Assembly: GCA_025934695.1 (NCBI GenBank)
Contig: JAICWS010000003.1
Span: 186,001-250,000, forward strand
Source: Alphaproteobacteria bacterium
GTDB taxonomy: Bacteria; Pseudomonadota; Alphaproteobacteria; Micavibrionales; UBA2020
DNA: 64,000 nt
Direction of reading: 5' to 3'
Shown here: one piece after another, positions 34,782-44,402 of the stretch
How the letters are laid out: each line of letters starts with the position of its first letter
Numbering within the stretch: the stretch's first letter is position 1
Program-made: the position numbers and the translations under genes
The notes under the pieces: model-generated
Seen by the model: the letters and a program-made list of their open reading frames with translations, nothing else
Databases searched by the model: none
What the model was told of the DNA's origin: nothing

Positions 34782-36398
34782 ATGCCGTCTGCCGCCCGCA
34801 CCCTCTTCGCGATCCTGCTGACCGCCTGCATCGGCACCTTCGTGTTCTTCAAGTTCCACGGGATCTTTTTCGCCACGGCGTCCGCCGTCGAGCGCCAGGT
34901 CACCGCGGTGAACGAGGACGCCGCCTTGGGCGACCTCAACAGCTACGCCGTCGGCGTCAAGCGCCGCGAAGACAAGGCGGGCCTGCCGCCCCTGCCCGAC
35001 GTTTCGGCCTATACCGTCGCCAACGTCACGGCGATGGCACCCGCATACCAGCCGGGCGGCAAGGTCGAGATCGCCCCCATGGCGGGCGTGCCTGCCGCGC
35101 GCGAATTCATCAAGAAAGACGGCCGCGTGCAGCGCCTGCGCCTGGCCCAGATGGACGTGAACCCGAAGGCGATTTTCGTGCAGGAGGGTCATTGGGACCT
35201 GGCGCATCTCTACGACGAGGTGAGCAAACAGTCCAAAGAGCGGCTGCTCGTCAAACAGGGCACGAAATACGTGCTGCGCATGCCGCTGATCGTGGCGGAA
35301 AAGGCCTCGCTGACGATTTCCGACAAGGACACCGATGAGCTGCTGCTGTCGCAGGAGCAAAGCACCCTTATCGCCAACGCGGGCCAGCTGTACATCCTGA
35401 ACACGAAAGTGACCGGCTGGAGCGAGAAGGCGAACAAGCCTGCCCTGTTCAAGGACAAGACGATCTACCGGCCCTATATGGTCGACTGGAGCGGCGGACG
35501 CCTGTATATCGCGGGCGCGACGGTCGCGAGCCTCGGCTACCGCAAGGGTAAATCCTACGGCATCTCCTATTCCAGCTGCGCGCCCTGCACCGATAAGGAA
35601 CCGAAGCTGCCACGCCCGACCGGCGTCATCGTCGGCAGCACCTTCACCGACATGTATTTCGGCTTTTATTCCTACGAGGCCGAAGGCGTCGCGATCGTCG
35701 GCAACACTTACGCCAACAATGCCATTTACGGCGTCGACCCGCACGACCGGTCGCGCCACCTGATCATCGCCTATAATGAGGCCTATGGCAGCGGCAAGAA
35801 GCACGGCATCATCGTGTCACGCAATGTCAACGACAGCTGGATCTTCGGCAACAACTGCCACGACAACCATGGGTCGGGCATCATGATCGACCGTATGAGC
35901 GAGCATAACGTAGTGGCCGACAACCGCGCGTCGCACAACGCGGGCGACGGCATCACCTTCTTCGAGAGCCGTAACAACACCGTCTATGGCAACCAGGTCT
36001 ACAAGAACGGCCATAGCGGTGTGCGCATTCGCAACAGCTATAACATCCGGCTGGCCGACAACCAGATTTCGGACAATGGCAGCGTGCCGGTCGTCGTTTA
36101 TACCGTGCGCCTCGAAGACACGCAGCCGCAGCGCAATTTCAAGGAAGACCCCTATGAGCACAAGGCCGACGTCGACATCGCCGACGATATGATGAAGGCG
36201 GGCGACACCAAACCCTCATATAAAATCGACGGCGTCGGCCATGTCGCGCTCTCCGGCGTGCATGTCGCCTCGGGCGGGCCGATCTTCGCGCGGCACATGT
36301 TTTCGGATGAAAGCGGCATTACGGACAATATGAGCGCCCCGGAAAAAGTGGCTGTCGTGAATAACACGGTGCCGCCGCAGAAACTTTCCGCCCATTGA
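34782..36398 (+). CDS. algG: Periplasmic mannuronan C5-epimerase AlgG
   Basis: A 538-residue protein that converts mannuronate to guluronate in the polymer inside the periplasm. The N-terminal hydrophobic stretch (TLFAILLTACIGTFVFF) is a signal or anchor. A right-handed beta-helix follows, with the catalytic DPHD motif (319-322, His321) and repeated N-N-x-x-Y turns. It overlaps no gene but starts 1 bp after the algX stop, so it is coupled. AlgG also guards the polymer from degradation by AlgL. Confidence 0.96.
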   Translation: MPSAARTLFAILLTACIGTFVFFKFHGIFFATASAVERQVTAVNEDAALGDLNSYAVGVKRREDKAGLPPLPDVSAYTVANVTAMAPAYQPGGKVEIAPMAGVPAAREFIKKDGRVQRLRLAQMDVNPKAIFVQEGHWDLAHLYDEVSKQSKERLLVKQGTKYVLRMPLIVAEKASLTISDKDTDELLLSQEQSTLIANAGQLYILNTKVTGWSEKANKPALFKDKTIYRPYMVDWSGGRLYIAGATVASLGYRKGKSYGISYSSCAPCTDKEPKLPRPTGVIVGSTFTDMYFGFYSYEAEGVAIVGNTYANNAIYGVDPHDRSRHLIIAYNEAYGSGKKHGIIVSRNVNDSWIFGNNCHDNHGSGIMIDRMSEHNVVADNRASHNAGDGITFFESRNNTVYGNQVYKNGHSGVRIRNSYNIRLADNQISDNGSVPVVVYTVRLEDTQPQRNFKEDPYEHKADVDIADDMMKAGDTKPSYKIDGVGHVALSGVHVASGGPIFARHMFSDESGITDNMSAPEKVAVVNNTVPPQKLSAH

Positions 36399-36474
36399 TC
36401 CCGTTGGCCAACCGCATTCTTTAAGGCGTTTTGAATGATGAAAAATTGCGGACAAAACGGCCGGAGGAGCGGAT

Positions 36475-37560
36475 ATGGGTGACTATTCAAAAAGCGAGCT
36501 TTTACCCGGGATTTTCTTTGCGGCCTTCCTTGCCGGCGCCTGCGGCATGGGCGGCTATTACCTGCCAGGCGCGATGCACGGTGCGGGCAGCCCCCTTTCG
36601 GGGGATATCCTGCGCGGCAAATGGGCGCCGAAATTCGAAAAAGCCTTCGGCGACGCCCTGCCCGTCGGCACGCAAAGCCGCGACGGCTGGGGCTTGGCCG
36701 AATACGAGGCTTTCGGCCAGGGGCGTAAGGGCGTGGTCGTGGGCCGCGAAGGCTGGCTGTATACGGCCGAAGAATTTTCCTGCCCCGTTGATGCCGAAGA
36801 TAACCTCAAGCAGAACCTGTCCTACATAGCGGACAAGGTGAAGGGCTTTACGGCAAAGAATATTCGCACCATCGTGGCGTTGATCCCCGCCAAGGCCCGC
36901 GCGCTGCCGGAGCATCTGAACGGCGCGGCGCTACCGGGGTGCCGGCGCGATCTTTACCAAAATGCGCGCAATACGCTGCTGCAACAGGGCGTTCCCGTCG
37001 CCGACGTCCTTGGTGCCATGCAGTCGCAAATCGCGCGCGATGATCTCTACCTGAAAACGGACACCCACTGGACTCAGGAGGGCGCGCGTGTAGCCGCCAA
37101 GCAAGTCGCGGCGGCCGCACACACCTTCAACAACCTGGACCTGCCGCCCGGCACCTTTGAATCCGAGCCAACCGCCGCCGGAAAGCGCGACGGTGATCTC
37201 GCCCGCTATCTGCCTGGCGCGGGCGTCGCGCCCGAGCCGTTCAAGGCCTGGAAAACCTCGGCTACCGTCTCGGTCGCCGGTACTGGCTCGATGCAGGACC
37301 TGCTGGGCGACGCGCCCGCCCCGGCCGTGACGCTGGTCGGCACCAGCTATAGCGCCAACCCAAGCTGGAACTTCGACGGCTTCCTGAAGGAGGCGCTGAA
37401 GTCCGACGTGCTGAACATGGCCGAGGAAGGTCAGGGCCCGCTGGTGGTCATGGACAAATACCTCGCCGGAAACGGAATCAAAGACAGTCCGCCCAAGCTG
37501 CTGGTCTGGGAGATCCCCGAGCGCTATCTCGTGATGCCGCACGGCGTCGCGCCGCAATAA
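36475..37560 (+). CDS. algJ: Alginate O-acetyltransferase AlgJ
   Basis: A 361-residue protein anchored by one N-terminal helix (residues 9-30). The SGNH-like periplasmic domain has Asp196 and His198 (KTDTHWTQEGA) and a GTSYS nucleophile motif near residue 290. It lacks the AlgX C-terminal domain. GGAGGAG precedes the ATG. Last gene of the algF-X-G-J unit, ended by the terminator at 37593-37628. Confidence 0.93.
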   Translation: MGDYSKSELLPGIFFAAFLAGACGMGGYYLPGAMHGAGSPLSGDILRGKWAPKFEKAFGDALPVGTQSRDGWGLAEYEAFGQGRKGVVVGREGWLYTAEEFSCPVDAEDNLKQNLSYIADKVKGFTAKNIRTIVALIPAKARALPEHLNGAALPGCRRDLYQNARNTLLQQGVPVADVLGAMQSQIARDDLYLKTDTHWTQEGARVAAKQVAAAAHTFNNLDLPPGTFESEPTAAGKRDGDLARYLPGAGVAPEPFKAWKTSATVSVAGTGSMQDLLGDAPAPAVTLVGTSYSANPSWNFDGFLKEALKSDVLNMAEEGQGPLVVMDKYLAGNGIKDSPPKLLVWEIPERYLVMPHGVAPQ

Positions 37561-37592
37561 AATTGGAATTTCGTTAAAATTTTGAGCGAAGA

Positions 37593-37628
37593 AAAAGCCG
37601 CTCCGGCTGTTGTACCGGGGCGGCTTTT
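37593..37628. terminator. Bidirectional terminator between algJ and algL
   Basis: AAAAGCCGCTCCGG/CCGGGGCGGCTTTT stem with an 8-nt loop and T/A runs on both sides, at the meeting point of the two convergent alginate units. Confidence 0.85.
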
Positions 37629-37652
37629 CTCTCTATGGCTAGAGATCGTCTT

Positions 37653-38837
37653 TTAGCCGGCGCCATCGTCCTTGCTGGTGGACTTGTCGTCGGTTGAATC
37701 GTCTTCCGCCTTGTCATGCGGCTTTTCGGGACCCTTCACGTAGATCTGGCTGTAGAGCAGCGTGATATTGCCGCCGAAGCGGCTTTGCTTCATCGGGCGG
37801 AATTCGCGCAAAGCGCTGTCCGCCTTCGGATCGTCGTAATGCTGGCGGTAGATTTCCACCCAGCCCAGATCCGAGGGCGTGCCGACATGGGTCAGGTCCT
37901 GCTCTTCGCCCGTCAGCTTCTGGAAGTAGGCTGGGTTGCCGAGGTTCTTGAGCGACACTTCGCCCAGGCGCTTGAGCGCGCTGTTGTTTTCATGGAACAG
38001 GTCGATGCCGTTGCGTTCGGCCGCGCCCGCCAGCATGAAGAGCGGCATAGCGGCAAACAGGTGATAGAGATAGGCGCGGCGCCCGCGGGCCAGTTCGGTC
38101 GGCAGGGTGCCGTCCGCCTGGATCGCATCAATGCCGAAGCGCTCCTTCTCGATCGCCCATTTGAACATGCTCTCGTCGTTCAGCGCCATACCGGCCGCGC
38201 CCACGCTCCAGGCGGCCCAGAATAGATGGTTGTTCTGGCGCGATTTCAGCTGGGCGTCGCGCGAAAAATCATCGCGCACGATATCAGACACCTGGCGCAT
38301 CCAGGCAGTGACATGTTTCTTCTTCTCGGGATCGAGCGAAGGTTCGCCCCTGATCTGCATATAGGCACTGGCGAGAGAGCCTAACAGCCATTTGCGCGTA
38401 TATTCGCCGTTCTTGTTGACGCTGCCCAGCAGCGCGCCGCCTTGAGCCCAGGTGTCGAGCCATTTGAGCACGCAGGCCGCAAGCTCGGGCCGCGGCGGAT
38501 TCGAGCGCACATAGCGGTTCGCAGTCGTTTGAAGCCCGACCTCGAAGGTGGAGGCCGGCTTGGAAGCCGCCTTATACGCCGCGTATTTTTCGGGATCGAC
38601 GACGGAGGCGCTTCCGTCTGAGTTGCTGTAGAAGCTTTCGACCTGGATATCGCGCATCGGCGCGGGCGGCGCCTCGCACGAGAAATCCTTATTGTCGAAC
38701 CTGCCGGTCTTGGCGCGTACAGCCTGCACATCGAAGGGTGGTTGCAGCCCGTACTCGTGCGCCGCATCGGCTACGCCGATGCAGGCGAGGACGGCAAGGC
38801 CGCAAACCGCGGCCAGCAGCGTTTTCTTATTCAACAT
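37653..38837 (-). CDS. algL: Periplasmic alginate lyase AlgL (PL5)
   Basis: A 394-residue protein with a signal peptide ending in GVADAA. The PL5 active site is intact: NNH (202-204, His204) and GTLPTELARGRRAYLYH (Arg251 region, Tyr256 or Tyr258). It clears alginate that stalls in the periplasm and belongs to the export complex. An acidic Lys/Asp/Ser tail (about 25 residues, KAEDDSTDDKS) is an addition over the usual length. Last gene of the alg44-A-K-E-C-L unit. Confidence 0.95.
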   Translation of the reverse strand: MLNKKTLLAAVCGLAVLACIGVADAAHEYGLQPPFDVQAVRAKTGRFDNKDFSCEAPPAPMRDIQVESFYSNSDGSASVVDPEKYAAYKAASKPASTFEVGLQTTANRYVRSNPPRPELAACVLKWLDTWAQGGALLGSVNKNGEYTRKWLLGSLASAYMQIRGEPSLDPEKKKHVTAWMRQVSDIVRDDFSRDAQLKSRQNNHLFWAAWSVGAAGMALNDESMFKWAIEKERFGIDAIQADGTLPTELARGRRAYLYHLFAAMPLFMLAGAAERNGIDLFHENNSALKRLGEVSLKNLGNPAYFQKLTGEEQDLTHVGTPSDLGWVEIYRQHYDDPKADSALREFRPMKQSRFGGNITLLYSQIYVKGPEKPHDKAEDDSTDDKSTSKDDGAG

Positions 38838-38851
38838 GAAAATCCTTAGGG

Positions 38852-40351
38852 TTAAGCGGCTTTAAGCTTCTGGTCGTAATCGCCGACCTCGGGAAAGCCG
38901 GACAGGACCTTGTCCAGCTCCGCGAACATCGCGTGCATGGCCTGTTTCGACACCGGGCTTTCGACCACGACGACGAGGGAGGGCTTGTTGGACGAGGCCC
39001 GCACGAGACCCCAAGTCCCATCGGCCAGCGTGACGCGCACGCCGTTGACGGTGACGACAGAGTCGATTTTCTGGCCGAGAATAGACGCACCGGCAGCCGC
39101 TTTCGCCTGGTAATGTTTCGTAACCTCCTCAACCACCTGGTACTTGCGGTCGTCGGGGCAGAAGGGCGACATGGTGGGCGAGCTGTGCGTGAGCGGCAGT
39201 TCGTCGCGCAACTGCGAGAGCGATTTGCCCGGATGCCGGTCCATCGTGCGGCAGACCATGACGGCGGACAGGATCCCGTCGTCGTAGCCGCGGCCCAAAG
39301 GGGCATTGAAGAAGAAATGTCCGCTCTTCTCGAAGCCCGCGAGCGCCTTGAGTTCGTTCACGCGGCGTTTGATGAAGGAATGGCCGGTCTTCCAGTAATC
39401 GGTCGAGACGCCGCGCTCTTTGAGCACCTTGTCACTGTGATAGAGGCCGGTCGATTTGACGTCGACCACGAAGGACGGGTTCTTGTGGACGGTCGCAAGA
39501 TCGCGCGCCAGCAGCACGCCGATCTTGTCGGAGAAAATTTCCTCGCCCTTGTCGTCCACGACGCCGCAGCGGTCGCCGTCGCCGTCGAAGGCGAAACCGA
39601 TATCCGCGCCCGTCTCGCGCACTTTCGCGCCGAGGGCATGGAGCATCTCGAGGTCTTCGGGATTCGGGTTGTGATGAGGGAAGGTGTAATCGAGATCACA
39701 GTGCATCGGCACCACGTCGACGCCGATGGCCGAGAGGACCTGCGGCGCATAGGCGCCGGCGGTACCATTGCCGCACGCGACCACCGCTTTCAGGTGGCGC
39801 TTGATGCGGCCGTCCTTGGCGAGGTCGGCGATATAGCGTTCCTTGATCCCGTCGACGAACTGGTAAGAGCCGCCGGTGCGCGGCACGAAGCGCTGTTCGA
39901 GCACGATGTCTTTCAGGCGCGTCATGAGCTCGGGGTTGAAGGTCAGCGTCTTTTCCGCGCCGATCTTGACGCCGGTCCAGCCGTTTTCATTGTGGCTGGC
40001 CGTCACGATGGCGACCGCCGGGCAATTGAGGTCGTATTGCGCGAAGTAAGCGACCGGCGAGAGCGCGAGGCCGATGTCCTTGACCTGGCAGCCGGCCGCG
40101 ACGAGGCCTAAGGCCATCGCATGCTTGATGGGCGCGCTGTAGGAACGGTAATCGTGCCCGACCGCGATCGTGGCAGGCGCGACTTTCAGTTCATGCAACA
40201 GCGTGCCGATGCCAAGGCCGAGGGTCTGGGCGCCGCGCAAATTGAGCTGTTCGGGAAAGAGCCAGCGGGCGTCGCATTCGCGGAAGCCCGAGGGCGCGAT
40301 CAATACGTCACGTTCGAAGGCCTCGGTATTGGCCTTGATGGCGAATGTCAT
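38852..40351 (-). CDS. algC: Phosphomannomutase/phosphoglucomutase AlgC
   Basis: A 499-residue alpha-D-phosphohexomutase converting mannose-6-P to mannose-1-P. The phosphoserine loop TASHN (Ser119) and the metal loop DGDGDR (256-261) are intact, followed by the sugar-binding and phosphate-binding domains. In Pseudomonas algC lies outside the alginate operon; here it is inside, 14 bp from algE and algL. Confidence 0.93.
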   Translation of the reverse strand: MTFAIKANTEAFERDVLIAPSGFRECDARWLFPEQLNLRGAQTLGLGIGTLLHELKVAPATIAVGHDYRSYSAPIKHAMALGLVAAGCQVKDIGLALSPVAYFAQYDLNCPAVAIVTASHNENGWTGVKIGAEKTLTFNPELMTRLKDIVLEQRFVPRTGGSYQFVDGIKERYIADLAKDGRIKRHLKAVVACGNGTAGAYAPQVLSAIGVDVVPMHCDLDYTFPHHNPNPEDLEMLHALGAKVRETGADIGFAFDGDGDRCGVVDDKGEEIFSDKIGVLLARDLATVHKNPSFVVDVKSTGLYHSDKVLKERGVSTDYWKTGHSFIKRRVNELKALAGFEKSGHFFFNAPLGRGYDDGILSAVMVCRTMDRHPGKSLSQLRDELPLTHSSPTMSPFCPDDRKYQVVEEVTKHYQAKAAAGASILGQKIDSVVTVNGVRVTLADGTWGLVRASSNKPSLVVVVESPVSKQAMHAMFAELDKVLSGFPEVGDYDQKLKAA

Positions 40352-40365
40352 GGAGGAACCTCATG

Positions 40366-41841
40366 TTAGAAGCCTATTTTCACTTCCACGAGACCACGCG
40401 TCGCCATATCTCCGTCACCGGTGCCATAAGCTTTCCCGGCCCAGAAGAAGCCGAGACTGCTTCTCAAGGTCACGTCCGTGACGCCACGAGTGGACGCCAG
40501 ATGCGCTTCCTTAAGGATATCCGTGTTGAACAGGAGGTCGATCCCCTGCCCCAGATCCTTGTGTATCCCGTCGAGGTTATTGACGAGGCCGCTCGAAGGG
40601 AGCGAGTTTGCCGCATCCGCGAGGCGGTAATAGCGGTAAATCGCGCCGACATCCGCCGCCTCAAAGACGGGCATCGTAACGCCCGCCGACAGGATATGAA
40701 TATTCGATAGCTCCGGCCGCAGAACGGTGCCGTAGTTGTCCGTGTTCTCCGTCAACGCGCCAAAGCGGCTAAAGTTCCCCGCGAGCCCATCTTGGCGGAA
40801 GGCATGGTCGGAGCCGTCCGCCGTGTTGCCGTCGCCCGAGCCATAGGCGTAGCCCAGATGGATGATAGGCTTCATGTTCGGCAGCGGCACGTCGGTCGCG
40901 GCGTCGAACGCCCAGCCGCGAACATCCTGTCCGTTAACCGCGGTGACGATGCGGTTGCTGTCGCCCGAGGGCATGGTCGTCGCCAGATCTTCATGGCCGG
41001 TGACGCCGAGGAGGTCGACGCGATAGGCGGTTTTGGCGTCACCGGTGGCGAGGAAATGCGTTTCGCCCGCGGCGCGAATGCCGCCGTAAACGAGGCTGCT
41101 GGTGCCGAGGTCGAGGTTCTGCGCGTTCTGGATGTCGCCGACCGAGACGCCGGAATGATCGTCCTGGTACATCAGTCGCGCTTCAAAGAAATTCTGGTAC
41201 CAGTATTGCCATGAAGCTTCGCCGAGCACGCGCGCGACGTCTTTGTTATTGGGATTGTTGTTGGCGCTGTCGGTGTTGTAGTCGAACAGGTTCTGCCCCG
41301 CCGCGATATTGCCGCTGAACAGCGAGGTCTGGTACAGCAGGCGCGCGGAATCGAAGTTGTTGTTCCACCACAGGCCGTAGGGCTCGCGCAGCTTCTGCCG
41401 GCCGGCGCGGAAGGTGAAAGGCTGGTTATCGAGATTGTTGAATTCGAAATAGGACTGGCGCCATTCGAGGAAGCTTTTGCCGTTCGAAATGCCGCCCGTG
41501 TCCTCGGTCTGGAAGCCGCCATTGCCGGCGGCCGCGACGCCGCGGCCTTCCCAGAAGAAGAGCGCATGCGGATTGATGTTCCAGGTGGCCTGGATTTCCG
41601 CTTCGAGAGCGGCGGTGCCGACGTTGCTGTGGTTGTTTGTGCCGAGATCGCCGTCGTTGAGATCGACGCCCTGCGCGCGAACCTCGCCGGTGACGACGAA
41701 TTTTTGTAGCGGCGCTGCCGCTGGCGTATCCCCCAGAACAGGATCAGCGGCGAACGAGACTCCGGAAAGAGAAGTGCAGGCGATCAGAAGAAAAGCGAGC
41801 GTGGCTGTGCGGCCGGAAATCGGCCAGGTCGCGGAAGTCAT
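40366..41841 (-). CDS. algE: Alginate outer-membrane porin AlgE
   Basis: A 491-residue protein with a signal peptide ending in VSFAAD. It is predicted to be an 18-strand beta-barrel that secretes alginate, with the typical FRAGRQKLREPYGLWWNNNFDSARLLY block and a C-terminal strand ending in aromatic residue F. The length equals the Pseudomonas protein. GGGGGATAGGA precedes the ATG. Confidence 0.93.
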   Translation of the reverse strand: MTSATWPISGRTATLAFLLIACTSLSGVSFAADPVLGDTPAAAPLQKFVVTGEVRAQGVDLNDGDLGTNNHSNVGTAALEAEIQATWNINPHALFFWEGRGVAAAGNGGFQTEDTGGISNGKSFLEWRQSYFEFNNLDNQPFTFRAGRQKLREPYGLWWNNNFDSARLLYQTSLFSGNIAAGQNLFDYNTDSANNNPNNKDVARVLGEASWQYWYQNFFEARLMYQDDHSGVSVGDIQNAQNLDLGTSSLVYGGIRAAGETHFLATGDAKTAYRVDLLGVTGHEDLATTMPSGDSNRIVTAVNGQDVRGWAFDAATDVPLPNMKPIIHLGYAYGSGDGNTADGSDHAFRQDGLAGNFSRFGALTENTDNYGTVLRPELSNIHILSAGVTMPVFEAADVGAIYRYYRLADAANSLPSSGLVNNLDGIHKDLGQGIDLLFNTDILKEAHLASTRGVTDVTLRSSLGFFWAGKAYGTGDGDMATRGLVEVKIGF

Positions 41842-41859
41842 TAATCCTATCCCCCTTCA

Positions 41860-43188
41860 TCAATCACTCCCGTTCGCCAGATCGTAAGCCTTGGAAATTC
41901 CTTCGGGCAGAAGTTTCTTTTCAAGGTGAGAAATCTTGACGTCGAGACCCTTGACCCCCCGTTTACGCGCAATGTACAGGCAGGTGAGGGCTTGCACGTT
42001 GTCAATGGGTCTGCCTTCTCCCTTTCTATACATTTCTGCGATTCTCTCCAAGCCTTTATAATTGCCCGTTTTTACGGCATGGCCATAATTTCCATAAGCT
42101 GAAGAGAATTCATTCTGTTTGCGCTGCACGTCACCCAGCGGCAGATAGGCCTTTTGGTTGCCGGTATCGACAGCTTTGGTGAATTCTGCTTCGGCCAGCG
42201 GCTCTTTGCCGAGGCGCGAATGGACGATGCCCAGGCTGTAATGGGCGCGGGTTTCCCCCACGCCGACGGCTTTGGCGAAGTCGTTTTCTGACAAATCGAG
42301 TTTGCCCATGTCCTGATGGAGCTTACCCATTTTGTAGTAGACCTTGGTATCGCCGGCCGCGGCGCCATGGTTGTAGTCGGCCTCGGCGACCGCGGGCTCC
42401 TGCATCTGGCGGTGGATATCGCCCATACGGTGCCAAGCCTGGACGTTGCCGCCGGTCGCGACCGTTTTGGCGAGATCGTCAACGGCGGCCGCTCCCTCGC
42501 CCTGCTGCTGGCGCAGGACGCCGCGCTGGTAATAGGCCTGGGTCTGGCCGGTGGTGATGGCAGAGCTGAAATCGCGCTCGGCCCCGGCGAGATCGTTTTC
42601 ATGCACATGCAGCTTGCCGCGCCGGTAAAAGGCCTGGGTGTCGCCGGCCGCCAGTGCCTTGGTCAGATATTCGTCGGCCAGCGGCAGGTTGCCGCGGCGC
42701 TCGGTGACCACGCCCAGCTGATACAGCGCGTTGGTGTCGCCGACTTTCAATGCCTTCTTGAAATCCGCATCCGCGTCGGCGAGCTTGTTGTCCTGCGCGT
42801 CGACCATGCCAAGCTGGTAGAGGGCATGCATGTCACCGCGCGCCAGCGCATGATTGACGAGGCCGCGCGCCTTGCCCGTGTCGACGGGTACGCCATGGCC
42901 TTCGCGATAAGCCTCGGAGAGCGCGATCATCGCGTCGGGATAGGCTTCGCCGAGCGCCTGGTTGTACATCTTCACCGCACCCGGCTGGTCGACCGGACCG
43001 CCGATGCCGGCCATCTTCATCTTGCCGAGCTTCGTCTGCGCCTCGGGGAAACCGCGGTCGGCCAACGGCTGCCAGTTCTCCTGCGCGGTTTTATAGTCGC
43101 CATGCAGATAGGCCATCTTGCCCGTTTCCATGTCGGCGCAGGCGCTGAGCAGGCACAGCGGCGCCGCGAAAAGCCACGCGTTCTTCAT
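41860..43188 (-). CDS. algK: Alginate export lipoprotein AlgK
   Basis: A 442-residue lipoprotein with a lipobox ending in Cys17 (LLSAC). The mature part is a series of TPR/Sel1-like repeats (A-x-x-x-Y-x-x-G pattern) that scaffold AlgE and AlgX. The ATG overlaps the algA stop (ATGA), so translation is coupled. I place the start there rather than in the longer frame from 43578, which shadows algA. Confidence 0.92.
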   Translation of the reverse strand: MKNAWLFAAPLCLLSACADMETGKMAYLHGDYKTAQENWQPLADRGFPEAQTKLGKMKMAGIGGPVDQPGAVKMYNQALGEAYPDAMIALSEAYREGHGVPVDTGKARGLVNHALARGDMHALYQLGMVDAQDNKLADADADFKKALKVGDTNALYQLGVVTERRGNLPLADEYLTKALAAGDTQAFYRRGKLHVHENDLAGAERDFSSAITTGQTQAYYQRGVLRQQQGEGAAAVDDLAKTVATGGNVQAWHRMGDIHRQMQEPAVAEADYNHGAAAGDTKVYYKMGKLHQDMGKLDLSENDFAKAVGVGETRAHYSLGIVHSRLGKEPLAEAEFTKAVDTGNQKAYLPLGDVQRKQNEFSSAYGNYGHAVKTGNYKGLERIAEMYRKGEGRPIDNVQALTCLYIARKRGVKGLDVKISHLEKKLLPEGISKAYDLANGSD

Positions 43189-44366
43189 GATGCGCGGCCC
43201 ATCGCCCCTGCTTCCACCGGCAGGAGCGCCGGCGGCGGCAAGGGGAATTCTTCGTTGGCGGGAATGCCGCAGACGGCTTCTTCGTTCGCGGGCAGGACGC
43301 GGGCCATTTCCTCGTAGCCGTTTTTCTTCAGCATCTTGACGAGCGAGCGCATCGATTCCGCGTCGCTGCGGTTGGCCACGAGCAGCGCGTCGCCGGTCTC
43401 GATGACGACGAGGTTTTCCACGCCCGCGCAGGCGACGAGGCGCTTGTGCGACTGGATCAGGCAATCCCTTGTCGAATGGCAGACGGCATTGCCTTCGATG
43501 ACGTTGCCCTGCTCGTCTTTCTTGCGGATCTCCCACAGCGATTCCCAGGAACCGATGTCGGACCAGGAGGGATCGCAAGGGATAACCGCGACGCGCGAGG
43601 ATTTTTCCATGATGGCCTTGTCGAAAGGCGCTTCGGGAATGGCGTTATAATGATCGTTCGCGGCGCCGTGGGCGAGCGCGGCGCGCACTTTTTCGAGGAT
43701 GCCCGGCGCATGGCGCTCATATTCCTCGAACAGCGTGCGCGCGGAGAACAAGAACATGCCGCTGTTCCAGAGGTAATTGCCGGCGGCGAGATAGCCGCGC
43801 GCGGTCGGCAGGTCGGGCTTTTCGACAAAACTGTCGGCGCGATAGACAGTGCCGCCCGGCATTTCTTCGCCGAGGCGGATATAGCCATAGCCGATCTCGG
43901 CCCGCGTGGGCTTGATGCCGAAGGTCACGAGCGCGCCTTTTTCCGCCGCGCGGCACGCCTGGCGGAAGGCCTCGCGCATTTCGGCCTCGTTGCCGATGTA
44001 ATGGTCAGCGGGCAGGATCCACAACAGGCTGTCCTCGCCAAACGCCAGCGACGCATGCACCGCGGCATAAGCGACGGCGGCGGCCGTGTTGCGGGCCGAG
44101 GGCTCACTTAAGATATTCATCGTGGCCGCGGGATCGAGGGCGGACAACTGCTCTTCGACCTTGGCCGAGAGCGCGCCCAACGTCACCGTGACGAGCTGGC
44201 CCGCATGCGCGCCCGAAATGCGCAGGGCGCGCAGCATGGTGTTCTGCAGCAGCGAGTACTTGTCGACAAGCGGCAGGAACTGCTTGGGGTGCTGCTCGCG
44301 GCTAGCGGGCCAAAGGCGCGTGCCGGAGCCGCCGCACAGGATAACAGGGATGACTTTCTGGGTCAT
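43185..44366 (-). CDS. algA: Mannose-1-phosphate guanylyltransferase (AlgA GMP domain only)
   Basis: A 393-residue enzyme making GDP-mannose. It has the nucleotidyltransferase signature LCGGSGTRLWP (10-20), SEPSARNTA and FVEKP (180-184). Usual AlgA proteins are near 480 residues and end in a cupin phosphomannose-isomerase domain. That domain is missing here; a separate cupin gene with its features lies at 45602-46099. The C-terminus is instead a Pro/Glu-rich tail. GAGGACC precedes the ATG. Confidence 0.93.
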   Translation of the reverse strand: MTQKVIPVILCGGSGTRLWPASREQHPKQFLPLVDKYSLLQNTMLRALRISGAHAGQLVTVTLGALSAKVEEQLSALDPAATMNILSEPSARNTAAAVAYAAVHASLAFGEDSLLWILPADHYIGNEAEMREAFRQACRAAEKGALVTFGIKPTRAEIGYGYIRLGEEMPGGTVYRADSFVEKPDLPTARGYLAAGNYLWNSGMFLFSARTLFEEYERHAPGILEKVRAALAHGAANDHYNAIPEAPFDKAIMEKSSRVAVIPCDPSWSDIGSWESLWEIRKKDEQGNVIEGNAVCHSTRDCLIQSHKRLVACAGVENLVVIETGDALLVANRSDAESMRSLVKMLKKNGYEEMARVLPANEEAVCGIPANEEFPLPPPALLPVEAGAMGRAS

Positions 44367-44402
44367 GGCGGTCCTCTTCTAAGGATGGATCGGGTCTTAA
44401 GC